Assembly: GCF_021739485.1 (NCBI RefSeq)
Contig: NZ_JAJFNK010000019.1
Span: 41,428 to 105,427 of the forward strand
Length of the DNA: 64,000 bases
Source of the DNA: Alicyclobacillus tolerans
Lineage (GTDB): Bacteria; Bacillota; Bacilli; Alicyclobacillales; Alicyclobacillaceae
Direction of reading: 5' to 3'
Shown here: positions 42,546-51,214 of the stretch, piece by piece
Position numbering within the stretch: position 1 is the stretch's first letter
Layout: each line of letters starts with the position of its first letter
Notes under the pieces: model-generated
The model's database searches: none
What the model saw: the letters and a program-made list of their open reading frames with translations, nothing else
What the model was told of the DNA's origin: nothing
Translations under genes and position numbers: made by a program

Positions 42546-43232
42546 TTAGGCAAATGGATGCATGGATGCCGGGATTTCGCCTGGTTGTGCAGGCTGGCCT
42601 TGCGGTCCTCCCATGGGTCCAGGTGTTCCCTGGGGCCGTGGTTGAAGCTGCAGGCGTTTTTGAAAACAAATCGTGTTCGGTTCCAGGCGGAAAACCTCCG
42701 TGAACCCCAATTTGCGCGTAAAGGCTAGGCTTTTTTCGTTGTTGGCCTGGACGAATACCTCGAGCGTATGCACCCCTTGGGCAGCTGCTTCCTGCTCCAG
42801 GCGTTTCATGACTTCACTGCCGACACCCTCCGATTGATAGTGCGGCTCAATCACCATGGCACTGATATGCATTTTGCCGTCGGGACCCACGAGATACGAA
42901 TAGTATCCAAGGCGTTTATTGTCCCGTTCCACCACGACGGTTGGAGCACCCGATTCTAGGTACCTGCCAAACTGCTCGCGCGGGAAAGCCTCCCCAAACG
43001 CATTGCGGTGAATGTCCCCCAATTGGTCTTCGGTAAGCTGCAAAATATATGCGTCGTCAGCCGCCGTGCGAGGTCGAAAGACCAAAGGAGTGACCGCCTT
43101 GGCTGCGGCCTTGTTCCGGGCAGCGGCGGCAACGGGTCTGGATGCCTTGTTTGCCGGTCTGGTTTTCGCCTTATTGCGCACCGTGCCGTTTCCTTTTGCT
43201 GATTTGGGCCTTGCCGTTTTAGAGCGTTGCAT
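42546..43232 (-). CDS. GNAT N-acetyltransferase with basic N-terminal tail
   Basis: A 228-residue protein. Residues 1-48 form a Lys/Arg/Ala-rich tail (KTRPANKASRP, AARNKAAAKA) that could bind nucleic acid or a polyanion. The acetyltransferase domain (50-195) carries the acetyl-CoA motif A: ISAMVIEPHYQSEGVGSEVMKRL, with Q/RxxGxG/A reading QSEGVG. LGFTEVFRLE is the usual GNAT ending. The C-terminus is Gln/Pro/Gly-rich. AAGGAGG precedes the ATG by 12 bases, rather far. Substrate unknown; a spermidine, ribosomal protein or small-molecule acceptor are all possible. Confidence 0.8.
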   Translation of the reverse strand: MQRSKTARPKSAKGNGTVRNKAKTRPANKASRPVAAAARNKAAAKAVTPLVFRPRTAADDAYILQLTEDQLGDIHRNAFGEAFPREQFGRYLESGAPTVVVERDNKRLGYYSYLVGPDGKMHISAMVIEPHYQSEGVGSEVMKRLEQEAAAQGVHTLEVFVQANNEKSLAFTRKLGFTEVFRLEPNTICFQKRLQLQPRPQGTPGPMGGPQGQPAQPGEIPASMHPFA

Positions 43233-43359
43233 CTGCTAAACCAGCCTCCTTATAGACTCGACGCGCTGCAAATGCGATTGCCCTCACAACACGCCGTCAC
43301 ATCACTCACGACAGCGTATGCATTTGGGCGGGCGAATGTCAGTGTCAGATTGCAAAGCA

Positions 43360-43390
43360 AAAGGGCTGCCCTTTCGCTCATCACGCGATG
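43360..43390 (-). terminator. Weak terminator between the membrane-anchored and GNAT genes
   Basis: On the minus strand AAAGGG / CCCTTT (3-base loop) is followed by TGCTTTGC. It is short and only moderately T-rich. The remaining intergenic sequence to 43232 holds nothing recognised. Confidence 0.3.
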
Positions 43391-43472
43391 CGCGTTTGGA
43401 CAGCCCCAGTTCTATCGATTCGCCGAGTCTCACTTCACACGGACTTCAAACTCATTTCAAAGTTCTTCGAAC

Positions 43473-43961
43473 TCACTTCGAAGCTTTCGCAGATTTGTCC
43501 TTTTTCCCGGTGGACCCTTTCTTGGCTTCGGGTTTGCCTTTTGCAGACGTCTTTTTGTCCGCAGGCTTGCCTTTTACCGGCTGAGGAGCAAGAACAAATC
43601 CGATGTAATTTCCGGCAACGTCCATTTTGTAGCGGTGATTGGGCTGGATCTTTTCATACTCCTGCTTGGTTGTATGGAACGTAACGGTTTGCATCCGGCT
43701 CATCTGCACGCCCCGCACAGATTGAGATACGCTCACCCGCCCCACTACGTGGTACGTTTTCATCGGGTAATACTTCATGATACCTGTTTTCGCCCGTTCT
43801 CGCGTCATTTTTTTGTTTAAAACGAATACGTCGTGCCGCTCTTTCATCGAACTGTATTGTTCGTCAAACTCACGTTGGCGTTTACGACCGTATGTAAACA
43901 CCCAAATGTACAAACCGATGAGAACGACCAGGACAATGCCAACGATAATCCAGTAAACCAA
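43473..43961 (-). CDS. Hypothetical membrane-anchored protein with Lys-rich tail
   Basis: A 162-residue protein. The TTG at 43961 follows GGGAGGAAG. One N-terminal helix (VYWIIVGIVLVVLIGLYIWVF-like, residues 2-23) anchors it, followed by basic residues, so the main domain is probably cytoplasmic. Residues 40-125 are soluble and contain a beta-rich part with YHVVGRVSVSQSVRG and MDVAGNYIGFVLAP. The last 35 residues are a Lys/Ala/Gly repeat of the KGKPADKK type. No known family is recognised. It is divergent from dinB. Confidence 0.6.
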   Translation of the reverse strand: MVYWIIVGIVLVVLIGLYIWVFTYGRKRQREFDEQYSSMKERHDVFVLNKKMTRERAKTGIMKYYPMKTYHVVGRVSVSQSVRGVQMSRMQTVTFHTTKQEYEKIQPNHRYKMDVAGNYIGFVLAPQPVKGKPADKKTSAKGKPEAKKGSTGKKDKSAKASK

Positions 43962-44340
43962 GCGTATCTTCCTCCCGACAGCGTGTACCTGAAGCCGCCT
44001 GTTTGCGGCGGTATGTGTACGTTACCACCCATTGTACCACGGGACAGCGCTGCTCAAAAATGGGTCCAGAAAAAGAAATCTGCAAATGAGTCAGGAAACC
44101 CGGTGGACACAACCCGGTCTTGTTAACGGGCTCGCCGGTTTGACGCCGAGACGAGTGCGTTGCAAAGACCCGTTCCAGAGCTTTGAGACCGAAAGCCTTG
44201 CATTCCCGGCTGTTTGCTGCTGCCCTTTTTCTTTATCGCCCAAAGTCCTATAATTTAATGGGTTACTTCATTTTGATGGGTTGCATCTTGTGAAGTTCAT
44301 TTGATTTGTGAAATGAGGATAAAGAGAAGGAGGCAGCACA
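43962..44340. other. Intergenic region upstream of the DinB gene
   Basis: 379 bp between divergent genes. TATAAT at 44249-44254 could be the -10 of the DinB promoter, though the -35 (TTTTTC) is poor. A short direct repeat (TGGGTTACTTCATTTTGA / TGGGTTGCATCTTGTGA) lies just downstream. No gene seen. Confidence 0.35.
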
Positions 44341-44787
44341 GTGATTCAGGAAAGTGCAGACCAATTCGCCCTTTTGACAGCCATTCATGCCAGCATCGAC
44401 AAGATGGTCGAGGGACTTAGCGACGAGCAGTGGCTGAAAAAGCCAGGTGACGGATACAACAACGTGGCTTCGATTCTCGATCACGTTTGCCGTGTGGAAC
44501 AAAAATTTTTCGCCGCATTGGCCGGGGAAAACGTCGACATCGACACGCAAGCCCCGTTCAAGGCCGCGAGTTGGGACCTGGCTGCCATTCGCACCGCTTG
44601 GCAAGACAGTCTTTCGCGCGCGCAATCCGCTCTAGCTGGCTTGACCGAAGCGAGTATGGGCGAACCCGGCATGAAACTGGGAATTGGGGACTTAAATAAA
44701 CGGCAGCTGATCAGTTACGCGATTGCCCATACGGCTCATCACCGGGGGCAGATTCCCATCGTAAAAAAATTGATTGGGGCGGTTTAA
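44341..44787 (+). CDS. DinB-family protein (putative metal-dependent four-helix hydrolase)
   Basis: A 148-residue DinB/YfiT-like four-helix protein. The GTG at 44341 follows GAAGGAGG. Metal-site histidines appear in ILDHVCRVE (helix 2) and HTAHHRGQ (last helix), the usual three-His pattern. IQESADQFALLTAIH forms helix 1. Members include bacillithiol or mycothiol S-transferases and many uncharacterised proteins; the sequence does not decide between them. A GC-rich hairpin follows at 44801-44818. It is convergent with pcrA. Confidence 0.82.
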   Translation: MIQESADQFALLTAIHASIDKMVEGLSDEQWLKKPGDGYNNVASILDHVCRVEQKFFAALAGENVDIDTQAPFKAASWDLAAIRTAWQDSLSRAQSALAGLTEASMGEPGMKLGIGDLNKRQLISYAIAHTAHHRGQIPIVKKLIGAV

Positions 44788-44800
44788 CCCTCCAAACCTT

Positions 44801-44818
44801 GAGGGGGCTTGCCCCCCT
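44801..44818 (+). terminator. Possible hairpin terminator between dinB and pcrA
   Basis: GAGGGGG / CCCCCCTC with a CTTG loop lies 14 bp after the dinB stop. No T-run follows, so termination is uncertain. The 44819-44961 stretch is Pro-codon-like CCC-rich sequence without a supported gene. Confidence 0.35.
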
Positions 44819-44961
44819 CACATCCCTGCCCATTCAGCCCCGCCGCCAACTTACACCCGTCAAAACCCGCACCCGCCAAGCTGAGCCTATTCACCCTGCC
44901 CCAACTTGCACCTGCCCAGCTGAGGGATGGACTTTGCCATCCGGGCCGCGCCTGCCAGGAC

Positions 44962-47103
44962 CTACTCGACTTTCGCCTCGGTTTTCAACGGCCGGGCGTA
45001 CCGCTTCGGAAAGTCCTTCATTCCTACCTTGGGGTGAAACATGACCTGCAGATAGGTTTCCTCTTTTCCTTGCGCTCCCACGGTGCGAACATCCAACACA
45101 ACGCCTTCTCCGTACTGAGGATGGCGAATGTGGTCTCCCGGATGCCACTGGTAGAGTTCGTCATTGGTTAAGTTCATGCGCCGGACCAACGACGCGGGCA
45201 GTTCAGCCAAAAAGCGGGACGGGTCGCGCACTTGAACCTGGCCAAACAGCGTTCGTTCGGTGCAGTAAGTGAGGTGCAAATGGTTCTGTGCGCGCGTGAT
45301 GCCGACGTAGCACAGGTTTCTCTCTTCCTCAATGCCGGATTCGTCGTCCATGGAACGGGAATGCGGGAAGACGCCTTCTTCCATGCCAATCAGAAATACC
45401 AATGGAAACTCGAGGCCTTTGCTCGCGTGCAAAGTCATCAGGCGGACCGCGTTGTCCGGCTTTCCCTTTTCTTTGTCGACGTCGCTCAACAAGGAAACTT
45501 CTGCGAGAAACTCAAAGACAGTCCCTTTGCGCCGCTTGTCAAACGACTTGGTCACGCTGAACAATTCGTCGATGTTTTCGAGGCGTTGCTCGTCGTCCTT
45601 TTTCGTGCTTTTCGCGTACATCTCGCGATATCCGGTGGCGTGCAGCACCTCCGCGAGGTACTCGCTGACGGGCATTCCTTCCATCCACAAAATCAGTTCC
45701 TGCATAACCTCGTGGAAGTGCTTGGCAGATTCAGCCGTCTTGTCGGGCAACTGAGCCTCTTTCCCGCACCCTAGCGCTTCCAGCAGCGTCATGCCTTCCT
45801 GGTGCGAGTACTCCAACAGCTTGGCCACCGCCTGTTCTCCCAGTCCCCGTTTGGGCGTGTTGATGATTCGAAGCAGGGAAATTTCGTCTTTAGGATTGGT
45901 CAACACCCTGAGGTAAGCCAAGATGTCCTTGATTTCCCGGCGGTCGTAAAAAGTCAGCCCGCCCACTATGGTGTATGGGATGGCCTGTCCCATCAGGGCT
46001 TCCTCAATCGCTCTAGACTGGGCATTTGCCCGGTACAACACCGCGCAGTCGCCATAACTTCCACCGTCGCCGACGTACTGCTGAATCTGGTCGGCCACGT
46101 ACTTGGCTTCGTCCTCCCCGTCCGTGAGAGAACACACCACGACGGGTTCGCCTCGGCCGCGCACCGAGCGCAGGTTTTTCTCCTTGCGTTTCGTGTTGTT
46201 CTTGATCACCGCGTTTGCGGTTTCCAAAATCATTTCGGTGGACCTGTAGTTCGTCTCCAAAGTCACCGTCTTGGTGTCGGGATAGTCGCGTTCGAAGTTT
46301 AAAATGTTGGAGATGTCCGCCCCTCGCCAGGCGTAAATCGCTTGGTCAGAGTCGCCGACGACGCAGATGTTTTGGTGTTCGCTGGCGAGCAGTTGGACCA
46401 GTTTATACTGTGCGTGGTTGGTGTCCTGGTACTCGTCGACGTGAATATACCGGAACTTGTCCCGATAGGTTTTGAGTACGTTCGGATGCTGCTCGAACAA
46501 CCGTACCGTGTTCAAAATCAAGTCGTCGAAGTCCATGGCGTTCGCCCCGAACAGGCGGGCTTGGTAGACTTCATACACTTCAGAGGCAATCGCCTGGGTC
46601 AAACTTTTGGCCGAACTGGCCTTCGGGACCGCACCTGGACCGAGCAGTTTGTTTTTCCAGTTGGAAATCGCAGATTGAATCCCATACGGTTCAAACTTCT
46701 TCAAGTCGTATCCGAGGTCGAGCATCGACTGGGCAATCGCGGCCTTTTGATCGTCGCTGTCGAGTATGGTGAACGTGGAGGTATGGCCGATGTGTTCCGC
46801 TTCGCGCCGCAAAATACGGACACACATGCTGTGAAATGTCCCCATCCACAAGTCGCTGGCGCTGTCTCCAATCAGCGCACCGATGCGTTCGCGCATTTCC
46901 TTAGCTGCCTTGTTGGTGAACGTGATCGCCAAAATTTGATGAACGGGGACACCTTGGACCTGAATCAGATAAGCAATGCGGCGAGTCAACACACTGGTCT
47001 TGCCGCTCCCCGCTCCCGCCACGACCAGCAAAGGACCCTGGGTTGTCTCGACGGCAAGGCGTTGTTCCGGATTTAAACCTTTAAGGAGTTGGTCTTTCGT
47101 CAT
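44962..47103 (-). CDS. pcrA: ATP-dependent DNA helicase PcrA (UvrD/Rep family)
   Basis: A 713-residue superfamily 1 3'-5' helicase for repair and plasmid/conflict processing. Motif I AGAGSGKTSVLTRRI is at residues 29-43, motif II DEYQDTN near 220, then GDSDQAIYAWRGA (motif III), TLETNYRS (IV), TLHASKGLEFPLVF (V) and CYVGITRAQ (VI). The N-terminal LNPEQRLAVE is the Q motif. Length and order are normal, including a short C-terminal Tudor-like region (WHPGDHIRHPQYGEGVV) used to contact RNA polymerase. AAGGTGAT precedes the ATG. ligA, usually next to pcrA in bacilli, is not present downstream. Confidence 0.95.
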   Translation of the reverse strand: MTKDQLLKGLNPEQRLAVETTQGPLLVVAGAGSGKTSVLTRRIAYLIQVQGVPVHQILAITFTNKAAKEMRERIGALIGDSASDLWMGTFHSMCVRILRREAEHIGHTSTFTILDSDDQKAAIAQSMLDLGYDLKKFEPYGIQSAISNWKNKLLGPGAVPKASSAKSLTQAIASEVYEVYQARLFGANAMDFDDLILNTVRLFEQHPNVLKTYRDKFRYIHVDEYQDTNHAQYKLVQLLASEHQNICVVGDSDQAIYAWRGADISNILNFERDYPDTKTVTLETNYRSTEMILETANAVIKNNTKRKEKNLRSVRGRGEPVVVCSLTDGEDEAKYVADQIQQYVGDGGSYGDCAVLYRANAQSRAIEEALMGQAIPYTIVGGLTFYDRREIKDILAYLRVLTNPKDEISLLRIINTPKRGLGEQAVAKLLEYSHQEGMTLLEALGCGKEAQLPDKTAESAKHFHEVMQELILWMEGMPVSEYLAEVLHATGYREMYAKSTKKDDEQRLENIDELFSVTKSFDKRRKGTVFEFLAEVSLLSDVDKEKGKPDNAVRLMTLHASKGLEFPLVFLIGMEEGVFPHSRSMDDESGIEEERNLCYVGITRAQNHLHLTYCTERTLFGQVQVRDPSRFLAELPASLVRRMNLTNDELYQWHPGDHIRHPQYGEGVVLDVRTVGAQGKEETYLQVMFHPKVGMKDFPKRYARPLKTEAKVE

Positions 47104-47296
47104 CGAGCATCACCTTCGTTGTAATTCGCTACTGGGGAGAGTCGTTCCCGGGAAGTCGTTCCCGGTGGGACACAGCGGCTGCCCCTGCGCTCTGTTGTGA
47201 ACCCAGCGCAAACAAACGCCTGTCCCGGGTACGGCGTTGCTGTGTGCGGTCACCCGCTTGCGTGTTGGGCTTGAGCCCGCATATGAGTCAAACTCT

Positions 47297-48163
47297 CTAA
47301 TCCGGCTGTGGCGTTTCCGAAGGGGATAAAGACCGGCCAGTTAAACTGCGAAACATCCGGCTGTCGCCCTTGACGAGGTCCTTGAACCACGCTTCCCGGG
47401 CTGCGCTTTTGTGCAAAAACGCCGGGTCGAGGGATTCCATCCGGTCGAATAACCCCGACATCAGGATGCTTTGTTCCACAAAGGACGCCGCCATGTTGAC
47501 CAAGAACCGCAGTCCCGTGCGAATCCCGGTGACGTCGTTGCCATCGATCTCGGCCGCAATCAAATCCTTGCGGTCCGCCACCGCGATAAACAGGCGCGGG
47601 TGATGCGGGCGTGCAAACGGATCGCGATGGAAGTTCCCTTGGCAAGCGCCGCACTTTACGCTGCAGCCGTGCAGGCACAACACGCCCACCTCAGCCTTTG
47701 TGCGGTTGAGCTGTTCAAGTTCCTGGCGAAAGCCAATCGATTCCTCGGGATGGGTAGCCAGGAGCAGTTCGTTCTCCACCCGTGCAAGGAGGTCTTTCCC
47801 AAAGCCAACGAGGTTCAAATAACCGTCGAATTGTTCGACGTGAGAAGTTTCCTGGGGGAAAACAAAGGAGTCTAGTTGACCCTCAATCTCCATCATCATG
47901 GAGGAAAAGTCGTCTTTCATCCGCTGCAGCAAGGTTTCCGGGTGGACGGCAGAGTAGCGCACAACCTGAGGATGCACGACGCGCGTAGCCGCGCCCCTAG
48001 CCTCGAGTTTTTTGAGCACCTCATAGATGTTGGCCCGTGGAATGCGCGAAGTCTTCGCCACCTCATACCCGGTTTGCGGGCTCTTGTGACAGAGTGCCAG
48101 GTAGGCTCTGGCTTCGTAATCCGTAAATCCAGCCTGTTGCAACAGGGACTCCAAAGCTGCCAC
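47297..48163 (-). CDS. TrmB-family transcriptional regulator with Cys cluster
   Basis: A 288-residue regulator. Its winged helix covers residues 1-70 (LLQQAGFTDYEARAYLAL and TSRIPRANIYEVLKKLEARG), as in TrmB. The rest is an effector domain. Unusually it contains CLHGCSVKCGACQGNFH near residue 165, a C-x3-C-x3-C-x2-C cluster that may bind metal or an iron-sulfur cluster; this is inference. GTG at 48163 follows AGAGGTGAG. It is divergent from folE by about 130 bp, so control of folE or of itself is conceivable. Sugar-binding residues of classical TrmB are not evident. Confidence 0.75.
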   Translation of the reverse strand: MAALESLLQQAGFTDYEARAYLALCHKSPQTGYEVAKTSRIPRANIYEVLKKLEARGAATRVVHPQVVRYSAVHPETLLQRMKDDFSSMMMEIEGQLDSFVFPQETSHVEQFDGYLNLVGFGKDLLARVENELLLATHPEESIGFRQELEQLNRTKAEVGVLCLHGCSVKCGACQGNFHRDPFARPHHPRLFIAVADRKDLIAAEIDGNDVTGIRTGLRFLVNMAASFVEQSILMSGLFDRMESLDPAFLHKSAAREAWFKDLVKGDSRMFRSLTGRSLSPSETPQPD

Positions 48164-48291
48164 AAGGTCTCACCTCTTGCGTAGTTGCTCGCATAACTAC
48201 TATAATAGGACATGAATTTTTTTGCAATCCGTAGTTTGGGAAATTATGTAATATCAGAGGCGCCCCAAGCGGATTGCAGAAGGAGGACATT

Positions 48292-48891
48292 ATGCTGACG
48301 GAACCATCCCTGCAGTCGACCCAGACTGAAAATGGCCAGCGTTTGGCCATTGCGCATCACGTTCAGGAAATCCTGAAACTGGTCGGAGAAGACACGGGGC
48401 GCGAAGGGCTCCTGGATACCCCCGTTCGGGTCGCCAAGATGTTGGAAGAACTGCTGGAAGGCATGAATGTCGATGCGAAAAGCGTGTTAAATACCACGTT
48501 TACGGATACAACTGAAGGACCGGTCATCGTTTCCGATATCGTCTTTTACAGTCTGTGCGAACACCACATGGTTCCCTTCTTCGGACAAGCCCACGTCGGT
48601 TACATACCCTCCAACCGCATTGTCGGACTCAGCAAGATTGCGCGCTTGGTGGAGACGCTGAGCAAACGCCTGCAGGTCCAAGAGCGAATGACCGAACAAA
48701 TTGTCCAGGCTATGCAAGAGGCTCTCGAACCGCGCGGCGTCATCGCCCTCGTCGAGGCCGAACACCTGTGCATGTGCGCTCGCGGAGTGAAAAAACCCGG
48801 CTCAAAAACGACAACTCTGGCCGTGCGCGGCGAATATAAAACCGACGCCCAACTGCGCAGCGAATTTCTCAAAATGATAGGAAAACACTGA
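48292..48891 (+). CDS. folE: GTP cyclohydrolase I
   Basis: A 199-residue enzyme making dihydroneopterin triphosphate from GTP, the first step of folate synthesis. Zinc ligands are seen in LCEHHMVPFFG (Cys, His) and EHLCMCARG (Cys); GYIPSNRIVGLSKIAR and QVQERMT-like VQERMTEQI are conserved. The ATG at 48292 follows AGGAGG at five bases; a TTG at 48274 would overlap upstream sequence. Length fits the homodecameric type I enzymes. It stands alone, unlike operons with folB or mtrB. A hairpin at 48896 follows. Confidence 0.95.
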   Translation: MLTEPSLQSTQTENGQRLAIAHHVQEILKLVGEDTGREGLLDTPVRVAKMLEELLEGMNVDAKSVLNTTFTDTTEGPVIVSDIVFYSLCEHHMVPFFGQAHVGYIPSNRIVGLSKIARLVETLSKRLQVQERMTEQIVQAMQEALEPRGVIALVEAEHLCMCARGVKKPGSKTTTLAVRGEYKTDAQLRSEFLKMIGKH

Positions 48892-48895
48892 CCGT

Positions 48896-48933
48896 CCACA
48901 AGCCTGGGCCGAACGAGGTCCCAAGGCTTGTGG
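48896..48933. terminator. Hairpin between convergent folE and acyl-CoA ligase genes
   Basis: CCACAAGCCTGGG / CCCAAGGCTTGTGG pair almost perfectly (one bulged A, 11-base loop). No T-run is present, but the stem is symmetrical and sits right after the folE stop, so it may serve either direction. Confidence 0.5.
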
Positions 48934-48949
48934 AAACTCCCCTGGCGCT

Positions 48950-50809
48950 CTATTGAGCCAAAGGATTGGTCGCGCTCGCGGCAACCCGAGGCGCCTCGTA
49001 GTCGTCCTGGGTGTATAACTGCTCGACTTCCTTTTCATAAGCCTCCAAGACGTTTCTGGCTCGCACCTTCAGCGTGGGTGTGAGCATGTTGTTTTCCACA
49101 GTGAACGGCTCCCTGGCTACAATCAGCTTCTTCGGTTGTTCAAATTTCGCGAATCCCTGAACCGTTGCTGTCATTTGTTCCAACAAAAACGCTTTCAGTG
49201 ACGGTTCATCCGCCCACTGTTCAAAGCTCAGCCCTCCCTTGCCGCGAGAACGGAGCCATTGGCCAATGAGGTCTTCGTTCGGAACCACCAAGGCACTGAC
49301 AAACTTGTATCCCTGTCCAAGCAGCAACACCTGGTCAATATACGGGTTTTTGAGAATCTCCGCTTCAATCGGAGCGGGGGTGACTTTTTTCCCGGTCGAC
49401 AGCACGATGAGGTTCTTTTTGCGGTCCGTAATGCGAAGGTAGCCGTCCGGGGTAAATTCTGCGACGTCGCCTGTCTTGAACCAGCCGTCCTCTGTAAACG
49501 CTTCCTTAGTCGCTTCGACGTTTCTGTAGTATCCGCGCGTAATGCTTTCTCCGCGCACTAAAAGTTCTCCGTCTTCTTTGGCAATCGCGGCTTCCACGTT
49601 AAACAGCACCTTACCGACCGTCCCGAGTACGGGAGCGTCCGCCGAATTGACGGCGACGACAGGAGCAGTTTCGGTCATCCCATATCCCTCTACAACCGTC
49701 AATCCAGCCGCCGTGAAAAACTCTCCTGCGTACTTAGGCATAGGTGCCCCGCCCACGATCACCATCCTCACCCGACCTCCTAAAGCATCGCGGATGGTTT
49801 TAAACACCAGACGGTCGTACAGCGCAAATCCCAACCCACGCTTGCCCTGTTTCTCAACCCGGATTTTCATCCCCGAAGCCAGCGCGTTTTTGAAAAGGTT
49901 TCGTTTCCAGGCAGGACCTGCAGCGACGGTCTTCCCAACCTGCTCATAGACCTTTTCCAAAAGCCTCGGTACGGTCGTGAAAAGGGTTGGAGGCATAGCT
50001 AAAAAGTCTGCTTGAATCTTGGAAAAACCCCGGGAATAGACAATGGAAGCACCGCCGTCTAACGGGATGAACTGCCCAGCCGTGCGCTCAAAAATGTGCG
50101 ACAGGGGAAGGTAAGACAACGTGCGGTCGCCGGGTTGGGGCTTTATGACCCTCCGGATTCCTTCGACGTTTGCCAGAAGGTTGCCATGAGAAAGCATGAC
50201 GCCTTTTGGCAAACCCGTAGTCCCAGACGTATAGACAATGGTCGCGAGGTCTTCCCGGGACACCCTTTGCCAAGTCTGTTTCCACTCTTGTTCCGAAAGC
50301 GGCGCAGCTTGCTCGAGCCAACCTACCAATTCGTAAACCTCAAAGCGGTCGCGAGCTGCAGTTTTAAGGGCGTCGTCGACACTGGCTTCCAAGAGTACGA
50401 CGAAGTCCAAATTGGGAATGTCCTCTCGTGGAATATCCAACAGTTTTTTCAACTGATGCCCATTTTGCACAAAAATTCCGCGCATTTCGGCGTGATGGAC
50501 AATGTGGGCCACTTGGTTCGCGGGCAAGCTCGGATACACCGGTACGGTACAGGCCCCCAAACTCATAATCGCGAAGTCTGCCATCGGCCAAAAAGCCCGG
50601 GTTTCCGCGATGAGGCCGACTTTGTCCCCGGCTTTGACTCCCACTTGTTGGAGGTGTGCCGCGATTTTATGCACATCCTTCCACAGCTGAGCGTATGTCC
50701 AAGTCCGATATCCTCCGTCGGCTTTGGGGTCGTACAGGGCGGGACGGTCGGCAAACCGTTGAACGGATTGTTCCAGCATCTCCACCAAATTGTTTAGGGT
50801 TTCGTCCAT
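48950..50809 (-). CDS. Long-chain fatty acid-CoA ligase (AMP-forming)
   Basis: A 619-residue acyl-adenylate enzyme that activates long-chain fatty acids with ATP and CoA. YTSGTTGLPKGVMLSH is the ATP-binding motif, GYGMTETAP the adenine motif, and GWFKTGDVAEFTPDGYLRITDRKK the hinge region; the catalytic Lys is in the C-terminal NMLTPTLKVRR-like segment. The ATG at 50809 follows GGAGGG. It resembles FadD15-type proteins (about 600 residues), which are peripheral to the membrane. It is transcribed alone toward folE. The 400 bp upstream contain tandem repeats (see 51014). Confidence 0.88.
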   Translation of the reverse strand: MDETLNNLVEMLEQSVQRFADRPALYDPKADGGYRTWTYAQLWKDVHKIAAHLQQVGVKAGDKVGLIAETRAFWPMADFAIMSLGACTVPVYPSLPANQVAHIVHHAEMRGIFVQNGHQLKKLLDIPREDIPNLDFVVLLEASVDDALKTAARDRFEVYELVGWLEQAAPLSEQEWKQTWQRVSREDLATIVYTSGTTGLPKGVMLSHGNLLANVEGIRRVIKPQPGDRTLSYLPLSHIFERTAGQFIPLDGGASIVYSRGFSKIQADFLAMPPTLFTTVPRLLEKVYEQVGKTVAAGPAWKRNLFKNALASGMKIRVEKQGKRGLGFALYDRLVFKTIRDALGGRVRMVIVGGAPMPKYAGEFFTAAGLTVVEGYGMTETAPVVAVNSADAPVLGTVGKVLFNVEAAIAKEDGELLVRGESITRGYYRNVEATKEAFTEDGWFKTGDVAEFTPDGYLRITDRKKNLIVLSTGKKVTPAPIEAEILKNPYIDQVLLLGQGYKFVSALVVPNEDLIGQWLRSRGKGGLSFEQWADEPSLKAFLLEQMTATVQGFAKFEQPKKLIVAREPFTVENNMLTPTLKVRARNVLEAYEKEVEQLYTQDDYEAPRVAASATNPLAQ

Positions 50810-51013
50810 CTTTTTCCCTCCACTAAACCTGCTCTGGCGCGCCGGAACGCGCACGCCAGAACACTTCGTGTAATCGCTTTCGTTCCGATGAGCAACGCTG
50901 AAGCTCCAACGTTTTACATCTTTAAGCTATCAACAAAATGACACAGTGTCAATTGATCTCACAAAGTTCTTCCCCGAGTTTCGGTGAGAAGTACCAAACA
51001 GGATTTCACAGCC
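50810..51013. other. Intergenic region left of the 18 bp repeats
   Basis: 204 bp upstream of the acyl-CoA ligase gene. ATGACACAGTGTCAATTGA near 50937 contains the palindrome TGACACAGTGTCA, a possible operator for a regulator of the ligase gene. No reading frame is supported. Confidence 0.4.
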
Positions 51014-51086
51014 TGTTGGTGAATTGTTCAATGTTGTTGAAGTGTTGACTGTTGGTGAAGTGTTGAATGTTGTTGAAGTGGTTCAC
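51014..51086. repeat. Four-copy 18 bp imperfect tandem repeat
   Basis: TGTTGGTGAATTGTTCAA, TGTTGTTGAAGTGTTGAC, TGTTGGTGAAGTGTTGAA and a 19 bp fourth copy follow one another in the promoter region before the DJ-1-like gene. Confidence 0.8.
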
Positions 51087-51214
51087 TGTTGAAGGCTTAG
51101 CTGTGGTGAAATGGTAACATGCGCCAAACACCACGCGCTCATGGGACCTGTAAAATCACGCATCTGCATTCCATTTAAACAGACAGGAAGTTCGAGAGAT
51201 TGGGAGGTTTCGCC

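Noticed and set aside
46342..47076. 244-residue frame antisense to pcrA
   Set aside because: Lies wholly inside the helicase gene, whose motifs I-VI are all intact on the other strand.
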